DNA from: Planctomycetota bacterium
GTDB lineage: Bacteria; Planctomycetota; B15-G4; SIAN01
Reading direction: 5' to 3'
NCBI GenBank assembly: GCA_028289345.1
Contig: JANQQL010000010.1
Coordinates: forward strand, 62,001-126,000
DNA: 64,000 nucleotides
Position 1 is the first letter of the stretch. Each line of letters starts with the position of its first letter. The translations under genes and the position numbers were made by a program. Below, piece after piece: positions 57,924 to 64,000 of this stretch. Below the pieces are notes generated by a model that saw nothing but the letters and a program-made list of their open reading frames with translations, had not been told where the DNA came from and did no database searches.

Positions 57924-60095
57924 TCACTGGCCAGGAACATCCTGGACCTCCTCCGGGATGTCGAATTGGTCGGTTTTCAATGAGTCGTAGCTGACTTCGA
58001 GGATTCGGGCGACCTGTTTCATGGCTTGATCGGGAAAGTCGACGACGACTTCGGTCGCGAACCACACTCCGTCGAACTCTCGGTACTCTCGAAGGCTCTG
58101 CAGCGCCTGGGTCTCTCCGCCGAGCGACATCATGCTTCCGCGTTGGCCGACGAGAAACGAGGTCTCGGCGTCAAAGAAGTATTGCTGGCGATAGTCCAGA
58201 GAGTCCAAGCCCTCGACCACGTAGCACTCGCGACCTTCCAGAACGCACTTTCCCGTGACCATGACGTCACGGAGATCCTCTTCGAAGCGCAGCACAGGCG
58301 CCCAGTCCGCGAGGGTTTCGATCGATTGGCCGATTTTGCCCGACAGACGCAGGTTGCCGACCGCGGGATTCATGATCCAGGCCGTCGATCCATCGAATCC
58401 CTGGCGGGAGGTTCCCATCCCGGGGATGTCGGACTCGGAAAGGTAGAGCTTGGGCGAGTGGTACCAGCTGACCGTCTTTCCTTTCAGACCAATGCCTTCG
58501 ATTTCCCACTCCCCTTGGGTCGTCAGCGACTCCACGGCAGACAAAGCTCCCTGGCCACCCCGCGCTTCGACATGGGCCGCGAACAGCTCCTTGGCGCTCG
58601 GAAGGCTTTCCTTCGGCACCTCCAACCATTGCAGAGGGGCAATCTCCGGCGGGGTGTCTTCCGAGACGTTGTCCGCGACCATCGGCTCCGCCCGCGCAAG
58701 TGGCTCGCTCTGACTCCCTTCCGCCAGGGCCACGACTCGGTGGCGGGTACGGAGAAACAGCTCCGGACCAGAGATTGCGGGCGTCGCCATGCAGACTTCC
58801 CCCATGGAATTGACGGCCACAGGAGCCATCTCCTTGGAGGCTTCCACAACGTGGATTTCGCCGTACTCCGAAGTGAAGTACAACTTGCCTCCGGCCGCCA
58901 CGGGCGATGCGGTGAATCCGTCTTGCCCGGAACCCAGTCGCTGCCGATTCCACTGTTCGCCGGTTTCCGGGTCGACGCAAAGGATGACCCCAGAGTCGTT
59001 GCAGGCGAACAGCAGGTCTCGGTACAGAATGGGAGTCTGCATGTAGGTGCCGTGGCGACGGGTCGACCACACCACGTGCGGCTCGTCGTCTGCGTCGAAA
59101 CCGTTCTCGATCACTCCATCCGCATTCAGGTCAATGCAGTAGATGGGGTTCCAACGGCCATGCCCATTGGTGAGGTAAACGTTCCCGAATCCAAGAATCG
59201 GAGTCGGAACCGGCACGTCCCCCCCTCCCGACAACTTCCACAACTCTTCGCCGGTCCGCAGGTCGTAGCCACCCATGTGACGGTAGCCATTGACGATCAG
59301 CTGTTCGCGGCCTTCCCCCCACTCGACGGCGGGAGTACTCCAAGTCGGGACTTCGTCGCGGGCCACCCGCCAGAGTTCCTCACCGGTCGCCAAGTCCATC
59401 GCGCAAACAAACGGGTCGGCTTGCACGTCGCATTGAATGAAAAGCACCCCGTCGTGAATGACCGGGGAAGCGGCGTAGCCGAACTGCGCGTCGGGCGCCA
59501 CATACCACCCCGCATCGAGGACGCCGAAGTCGTGACTCCAGAGCAGCTCTCCTTCCGGGTCATAGACGAACAAGCCCTCGGACCCGAAGAACGCGGCCAG
59601 GAACTCGCCGTCGGTCGCCGGAGTGCTGGCAGCGAAACTCCCTTTGGGGTGGCGCTGGGTATCCGGCTCGCACTCGACCGCGGTGCGTTCCCACAGGACC
59701 TCCCCGGTCGACTTGTCCAGACAGTAGGTCTGGAACCGATGAACTCCTTCATGACCGGCGGGATTGGGAGAGCCGTAAAGCCCGACCTTCACGTCGGACT
59801 CGCCTTCGAGACGGACCGCCGTGGTGAGAAACAAGCGCTTCCCCCAAATCACCGGAGAGGAATAGGCAAGGCCGGGGATCGGAGTCTGCCACTTCACGTT
59901 GGCTCCGGTGTCCAGGTTCCAGGTTGTCGGCAAGGCTTGGTCGGTGCTGACTCCCGCCGCCCGGCGACCACGAAACTGGGGCCACGAGAGCGACGGGTCC
60001 CCCGCCTCCTCCGCGGCCAGGGAGCCAGGCGCTGTTCCGATCGCGAGGAGCAATCCGGCGAACGCTCGGAGAGAGAAGTCACTCGTCGCTGTCAT
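57924..60095 (-). CDS. Secreted PQQ-like beta-propeller protein fused to a LolA-like domain
   Basis: The 723-residue protein has a signal peptide (LRAFAGLLLAIGTAPGSLAA). An eight-bladed PQQ/BamB-like propeller follows, seen in repeats such as YCLDKSTGEVLWERT, AMDLATGEELWRVA, YDLRTGEELWKLSG and LCVDPETGEQWNRQ. Residues of about 510-720 (AHVEARGGQGALSAVESLTTQGEW, YHSPKLYLSESDIPGMG, TAWIMNPAVG, VVEGLDSLDYRQQYFFDAETS) resemble the outer-membrane lipoprotein carrier (LolA-like) fold. No quinone-enzyme residues can be claimed; the propeller is more likely a binding scaffold. ATG 60095 follows CAGGAT. Confidence 0.85.
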   Translation of the reverse strand: MTATSDFSLRAFAGLLLAIGTAPGSLAAEEAGDPSLSWPQFRGRRAAGVSTDQALPTTWNLDTGANVKWQTPIPGLAYSSPVIWGKRLFLTTAVRLEGESDVKVGLYGSPNPAGHEGVHRFQTYCLDKSTGEVLWERTAVECEPDTQRHPKGSFAASTPATDGEFLAAFFGSEGLFVYDPEGELLWSHDFGVLDAGWYVAPDAQFGYAASPVIHDGVLFIQCDVQADPFVCAMDLATGEELWRVARDEVPTWSTPAVEWGEGREQLIVNGYRHMGGYDLRTGEELWKLSGGGDVPVPTPILGFGNVYLTNGHGRWNPIYCIDLNADGVIENGFDADDEPHVVWSTRRHGTYMQTPILYRDLLFACNDSGVILCVDPETGEQWNRQRLGSGQDGFTASPVAAGGKLYFTSEYGEIHVVEASKEMAPVAVNSMGEVCMATPAISGPELFLRTRHRVVALAEGSQSEPLARAEPMVADNVSEDTPPEIAPLQWLEVPKESLPSAKELFAAHVEARGGQGALSAVESLTTQGEWEIEGIGLKGKTVSWYHSPKLYLSESDIPGMGTSRQGFDGSTAWIMNPAVGNLRLSGKIGQSIETLADWAPVLRFEEDLRDVMVTGKCVLEGRECYVVEGLDSLDYRQQYFFDAETSFLVGQRGSMMSLGGETQALQSLREYREFDGVWFATEVVVDFPDQAMKQVARILEVSYDSLKTDQFDIPEEVQDVPGQ

Positions 60096-60377
60096 GGCAA
60101 TCCTGTTCCGCACCCAGTCGAGCGTGGCAGAGCTCGAACTCGCGTGCCAGAGGCTCCGTGATCGGTTCCCGTGAGCCGACCCCGAGCCGGTGTGCCGCAT
60201 TGGCAAAGGACAGGCGCGTTCCCTCACGCCCCGAGGGGATGATCTTCGCACGAACCGTGCCGACCGGAGGCTTCGCTTCGCGACTCGCGCGACGCGATCC
60301 GGCAATTCGAGGATTCTGGGGATCGTTTTCTGCCCCGGCGGTATCAATCTTCCAGAGACCACTGCGAGGGGACCCCC

Positions 60378-62195
60378 GTGGCAAGCGAGCACCTTACCGA
60401 CGGTTCAATTCGATCCTTGGACGCACGGCTTCGAGCGGCGGCCTTGGGCAACCTGGACGATTCCCGGGTGGAGGATGTCATCCAGGACACCTGGGTTGCG
60501 GCCCTCGAGACCCAGAACTCTCCTCACGCCTGGGAACCATGGCTCCGTCGGGTTGCCCGCAACTTCGGACGACTCCATCAGCGAGCGGAGCGACGGAGAC
60601 GCGAACGGGAGGCCCATGCCGCCCGGCCCGAACGGGTCTCGTCGACCGAAGAGGTCGTTCAACGAGAAGCGCTGCGAAAACACGTGGTCGACGCCGTGTT
60701 GGGCCTTCCCGAGGTGTACCGAACCTGCCTGGTCGCACGCTACTTCGACCAACTTCCACCGCGGCACATTGCGGCGCTGTTGGAGGTTCCGGTCGCGACA
60801 GTTCACAGTCGCATTCGGCGAGGTCTGGAACAAGTCCGGGGAGTGCTTACCACCGGACGGAGTCACCGCGGTCTGTTGCCCCTGCTTGGCGCTGGGGTCA
60901 CCAGGCCCCATCGAACGGCCGCTTGGCAGAAACTCATTGTGAAGGGGGGGATCACCGTGACGAAGTCGAAGCTGTGGATCGCTGCTGCCATCGTGGTTGC
61001 AGTCCCTTGGGGGACTCTCCAGTTCCTGCAAACCCGTTCGGCCGAATCCGAGCAAACCACGGCGCTTTCCTCGCCACCTTCCAAGCAAGGCGATGGCTCC
61101 GAGAATCTCGAGAGCGGCGATCTCCTTTCTCCCGGGAGCATCGAGGACCGGGACCGCGGCAGGGTCACGACTTCGATCGAATCTCGCCGCTCGTCCCGCG
61201 ACCCGTTGACAACCACTCGAGAAGCGGAGCCCCCGAAGTCCCGTGCCGATCAAGAGTCGACGACCCAACAGCCGCATTCGGCCGAGGACGGGCCGATCCT
61301 CCGAGAAGTGGAACGACTCCAGGCCGTCTACCAAGAACGCGGATGGTCGGCAGTCCAAGCCGACATCGCCGGCATCCGGGCGAAGTTGCAGAAGCCAGAA
61401 TCGATCCCGATCTTCCTTGCTGTTTTGGACGCTCAACAAGATGCGTACTTCTTGGAAGCGCTGCTGCATCACCTGGTGCGTCCGAGCCCCGGAAATCTCC
61501 AGGGATTGGAAGCCATCGTTTCCAACGACAACTTGGCCCAGGAAATCTGGGATCGCTTCGAAGCTGGTCAAGACCCGGCCCGACGAACGGCCTTCCTTTC
61601 ATTCTTCGTGCAGAACCCTCGACTTCGCGGCGCTCGAAGGGAGGATTTTCTGCTCTTGGCTCGGACCGATCCCGATTCTCGAGTTCGAGCCATGTGCCTC
61701 GAGGGTTTGCAGTACCACGGAACCGACGAGCAAGTGCAGCGCGTGCTGCTGGACACGGCGAATTTCGACCCGGATCCCGGCTGCCGCGCCGCGGCTCTGC
61801 GAGGATTGGCCAAACTGACGGCACCCGAAGCGGTCGCCCTCGTCGCAGACGCATTCCGATCCGACTCGGAACGCCTGCGCACCGCGGCCTGGGAATGCGC
61901 GGACCCGCCGTCGATCTTGACGGATGGCGATTTGCCTTCCTACCTTCGCCAAGAGTTCCTTCGCGCGGAAAGCAACGCGCTCCGCGCGGCGCTCATCGAT
62001 CGACTGTTGGAAACCTCTCCTCACCAACTGCAACAACTGTTGAAGGATCAACTGGAGCGCGAGCCGCCCGGCCTTTCGCAACGCTACTACCGTGCCGCGC
62101 TCGACAGCCTTGCGGGTGGCGGAATCGCAGACCGCTGGGATCTGCATCGCAACACCAGAGAGCTGTACGTGAAGTTTCGTTACGGCGACGAGTAG
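60378..62195 (+). CDS. ECF-type sigma factor fused to a membrane helix and HEAT-repeat domain
   Basis: Residues of about 10-75 are sigma region 2 (VEDVIQDTWVAALE, WLRRVARNFGRL) and about 100-150 are region 4 (VVDAVLGLPEVYRTCLVARYF, LPPRHIAALLEVPVATVHSRI). A linker leads to one hydrophobic helix (KLWIAAAIVVAVPWGTLQFL, near residue 205). After a low-complexity Ser/Glu/Arg stretch, residues of about 300-590 carry HEAT-like repeats (RVRAMCLEGLQYHGTDEQVQ, GCRAAALRGLAKLTAPEAVAL). It shares its overall plan, but not its C-terminal fold, with the gene at 38739-41330. GTG 60378 is preceded by GAGGGGA. The neighbouring PQQ-propeller gene is divergent. Confidence 0.82.
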   Translation: MASEHLTDGSIRSLDARLRAAALGNLDDSRVEDVIQDTWVAALETQNSPHAWEPWLRRVARNFGRLHQRAERRRREREAHAARPERVSSTEEVVQREALRKHVVDAVLGLPEVYRTCLVARYFDQLPPRHIAALLEVPVATVHSRIRRGLEQVRGVLTTGRSHRGLLPLLGAGVTRPHRTAAWQKLIVKGGITVTKSKLWIAAAIVVAVPWGTLQFLQTRSAESEQTTALSSPPSKQGDGSENLESGDLLSPGSIEDRDRGRVTTSIESRRSSRDPLTTTREAEPPKSRADQESTTQQPHSAEDGPILREVERLQAVYQERGWSAVQADIAGIRAKLQKPESIPIFLAVLDAQQDAYFLEALLHHLVRPSPGNLQGLEAIVSNDNLAQEIWDRFEAGQDPARRTAFLSFFVQNPRLRGARREDFLLLARTDPDSRVRAMCLEGLQYHGTDEQVQRVLLDTANFDPDPGCRAAALRGLAKLTAPEAVALVADAFRSDSERLRTAAWECADPPSILTDGDLPSYLRQEFLRAESNALRAALIDRLLETSPHQLQQLLKDQLEREPPGLSQRYYRAALDSLAGGGIADRWDLHRNTRELYVKFRYGDE

Positions 62196-62587
62196 TTCCT
62201 TCTTCCGCTTTGTACCGCTGCGTGGCAACCACGTGGGATTGCTCGTTGTCACGAAATCATGCAACTCTTACTGCGGGTTTCGCCACATCCACCAAGATGT
62301 TGTAGGAACCACAAACGTCACGGAATGAACCTCGATCCGGTTGCTTGCTCAACACGAGCAAGACGATGAAAGTCCCACGAAAAACTCCCACGTCTCTTCG
62401 TCCCAAGCGTACGAAGAAAAGCAGGGCCGGTGTTTCTTCACGAGTTCATTGCTCGTGACGAATCCCCCCCACACAGCCCAATGACAAATGAACCAACCGC
62501 GAACCCGACGGTTGGTTGGCGCTCGAGAGCCCGGCGCACCTCTTCTTGACGGGCTCGATCCCCCCGCGGGCTGCCGAGGAGTTTCGT
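62196..62587. other. Intergenic region with several hairpins upstream of the cytochrome gene
   Basis: Four short inverted repeats follow each other: CGTGG/CCACG (62221-62233), CTTGCTC/GAGCAAG (62344-62362), CTTCGT/ACGAAG (62396-62416) and TCACGAG/CTCGTGA (62438-62458). The ribosome binding site GAGGAG of the cytochrome gene is at 62576-62581. No gene is recognisable. The first hairpins may terminate the sigma-fusion transcript; the later ones could belong to the cytochrome leader. Confidence 0.5.
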
Positions 62588-64000
62588 GTGAACGAAATCG
62601 TGGAGTACTTTGCGTTCGCCGCGTGGCTGACCGCGGGGCTCCTCTTCTTGTTTGCAAGATCCCCGGCCCGACGCCACCGACCGGTTGTGTTCACGGCCCT
62701 CGCATTCATCACCACTGCCGCCGTCGCGACCTCCTTTCACGCCACGCCGCTAGAAACAGAACGCTTGCTCCCAGGGCCGAACACCCAGGAAGTTGGTTGG
62801 GTCACGTCGGACGCATGCCGTGCCTGTCACCCGGGGTCTTACGCCACGTGGCACGACAGCTACCACCGGTCCATGACCCAGTCCGCCGCACCGAAGAATG
62901 TTCTCGCGCCGTTCGACGGACGGGAACTGAGCATTGGCGGACGCACTTTCCGCGTCGAGCAGCGGGGCGACGACTTCTACTGGATGGAAGGGCCGGAAGA
63001 GCATCGCGTGGCCATGCTGACGGGGTCTCACTACCAGCAGATCTATTGGACGCGAAAGCCCAACGGTACCCTCGAACAGTTCCCCTGGGTGTACGAGATC
63101 ACCGAGGCGCGCTGGGTTCCGTCCTGGTACACAGCTCTGCGGCCGGAATCCCCGGACGGCGTCGCCGTGTGGAACGACAACTGCATTCGTTGTCACAGCG
63201 TCGGCCAGCAGCCCAACTACAACCAACCCGCGTCCCGCCATTGGGACACCCGTGTGGCCGAACTCGGCATCGCTTGTGGAGCCTGCCACGGCCCCGCGGA
63301 AGAGCACATTCGCAAGCACCGCAACCCGCTGACCCGCTATCGCCAGCGTCACGAAGACGAAGGCGACCCAACCATCGTCAACCCATCCCGCCTGGCCCCC
63401 GACCGTGCCACCCAAGTGTGTGCCCAGTGTCATTCCCTCGGGGTTCCCAAGGATCTCGGCGGCTTCCTCGCGGATGGTCAGCAGTACCAAGCGGGAGACG
63501 ATCTGTGGGAATTCTTCGAACTGGCCGAAGAGAAACAGGCTCAGCGCTTTCGCTGGCCCGATGGCGGATCACGGCTGGGAGGCCGGGAGTACGGCTCTCT
63601 CCTCGAGTCCGCGTGCTTCCGAGAAGGGGACATGAGCTGCCTGTCGTGTCACTCCATGCACGCCGACGATCCCCAGGACCAGATCGCCGATCGGATGGAG
63701 ACCGACGAGGCCTGCCTGCAATGCCATGAAGAGATCAGGGACGACATCGCCGCGCACACCTTCCATACGCCAGAGAGCGAAGGCAGCCGCTGCTACCACT
63801 GCCACATGTCCTACACTTCTTATGCGCTGCTCGGCGCGGCTCGCATTCACAAGATCGATCGACCCACCGCTTCGGGCGTTCGCACCAATGAACGCCCCAG
63901 TGCCTGCAACCTGTGCCACCTGGATCGCACCCTGGCTTGGACCGCCGAGCATCTGACCGAATGGTATGGGCAGCCGTCGCCCACGCTGCCTTCCGAGCAC
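62588..64000 (+). CDS. Multihaem c-type cytochrome (partial, runs off the right edge)
   Basis: GTG 62588 follows GAGGAG by six bases. The visible 471 residues start with two hydrophobic segments (EYFAFAAWLTAGLLFLFA and VVFTALAFITTAAVA). Eight CxxCH haem-binding motifs follow, at residues 77 (CRACH), 199 (CIRCH), 230 (CGACH), 278 (CAQCH), 351 (CLSCH), 376 (CLQCH), 402 (CYHCH) and 440 (CNLCH). The pattern around GACHGPAEEH and SCHSMH is typical of multihaem cytochromes of the doubled-CxxCH/NrfA-like type that act in extracytoplasmic electron transfer. The C-terminus, possibly with more haems or repeats, is outside the window. The plus-strand open frame in another phase over the same region is a shadow. 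Confidence 0.88.
   Translation, partial: MNEIVEYFAFAAWLTAGLLFLFARSPARRHRPVVFTALAFITTAAVATSFHATPLETERLLPGPNTQEVGWVTSDACRACHPGSYATWHDSYHRSMTQSAAPKNVLAPFDGRELSIGGRTFRVEQRGDDFYWMEGPEEHRVAMLTGSHYQQIYWTRKPNGTLEQFPWVYEITEARWVPSWYTALRPESPDGVAVWNDNCIRCHSVGQQPNYNQPASRHWDTRVAELGIACGACHGPAEEHIRKHRNPLTRYRQRHEDEGDPTIVNPSRLAPDRATQVCAQCHSLGVPKDLGGFLADGQQYQAGDDLWEFFELAEEKQAQRFRWPDGGSRLGGREYGSLLESACFREGDMSCLSCHSMHADDPQDQIADRMETDEACLQCHEEIRDDIAAHTFHTPESEGSRCYHCHMSYTSYALLGAARIHKIDRPTASGVRTNERPSACNLCHLDRTLAWTAEHLTEWYGQPSPTLPSEH

Noticed and set aside
62488..63729. Plus-strand open frame of 413 codons over the cytochrome region
   Set aside because: It is a shifted-frame shadow; the true frame starting at 62588 has eight haem motifs.

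Overview
The window is 64 kb of GC-rich bacterial chromosome, densely coding on both strands. I see no tRNA, rRNA, CRISPR array, insertion sequence or phage module. The gene content points to a Planctomycetota-type genome, although Myxococcota or Acidobacteriota cannot be excluded from sequence reading alone. The reasons are two ECF-type sigma factors fused to a membrane helix plus an extracytoplasmic domain, TMTC-like membrane/TPR proteins, several secreted beta-propeller proteins (Asp-box, FG-GAP/CRTAC1, PQQ-like), HEAT+VWA proteins and a multihaem cytochrome.

Layout. 1-9999: cut-off esterase, secreted Asp-box propeller, sulfatase-like lipoprotein, small zinc ribbon, TMTC/TPR membrane protein, CBM9-like/beta-lactamase-like fusion. 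9977-17804: PhoX-like Tat protein, trypsin-like lipoprotein, HEAT/VWA protein, second beta-lactamase-like hydrolase. 18395-20852: two AraC-type regulators and a rhodanese. 21275-25885: two tandem paralogous cassettes, each a TetR regulator followed by a secreted alpha/beta hydrolase, each with a palindrome over its own promoter. 26051-32187: envelope genes (GT39-like protein, alkaline-phosphatase-fold protein, GT2-GtrA-methyltransferase fusion, HExxH protein). 32393-36855: pseudopilin operon. 36880-41330: S41 protease and the first sigma fusion. 41984-44178: GspE/PilB-like ATPase with a receiver protein. 44266-50442: two CRTAC1-type proteins, a PilZ-like protein and a secreted protein. 50511-57861: GT39-like membrane protein, VOC protein, frameshifted FG-GAP protein, LytS/LytTR two-component pair, sulfotransferase-like protein. 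57924-64000: PQQ-propeller/LolA-like fusion, second sigma fusion, start of a multihaem cytochrome.

The most interesting signal is a dispersed, imperfectly palindromic repeat family of about 150-170 bp with ends like CCTAGCAAGCCGGTGAA. Three long copies (18246-18399, 27691-27838, 55262-55429) and several partial ones (about 3582-3700, 41602-41661, 44207-44271, 54936-54993) are visible. One copy is exactly 168 bp and sits in frame inside the sensor-kinase gene, adding 56 residues. Two others supply the TAG stop codon of the adjacent gene through their terminal CTAG. This resembles the protein-inserting palindromic elements known from Rickettsia.

Regulatory signals that can be read directly are a near-consensus, apparently leaderless promoter with a TetR-type palindrome (21275-21310), a second promoter with a palindrome (23661-23691), and two pairs of direct repeats spaced 21 and 22 bp that fit LytTR binding geometry between the kinase gene and its divergent neighbour.
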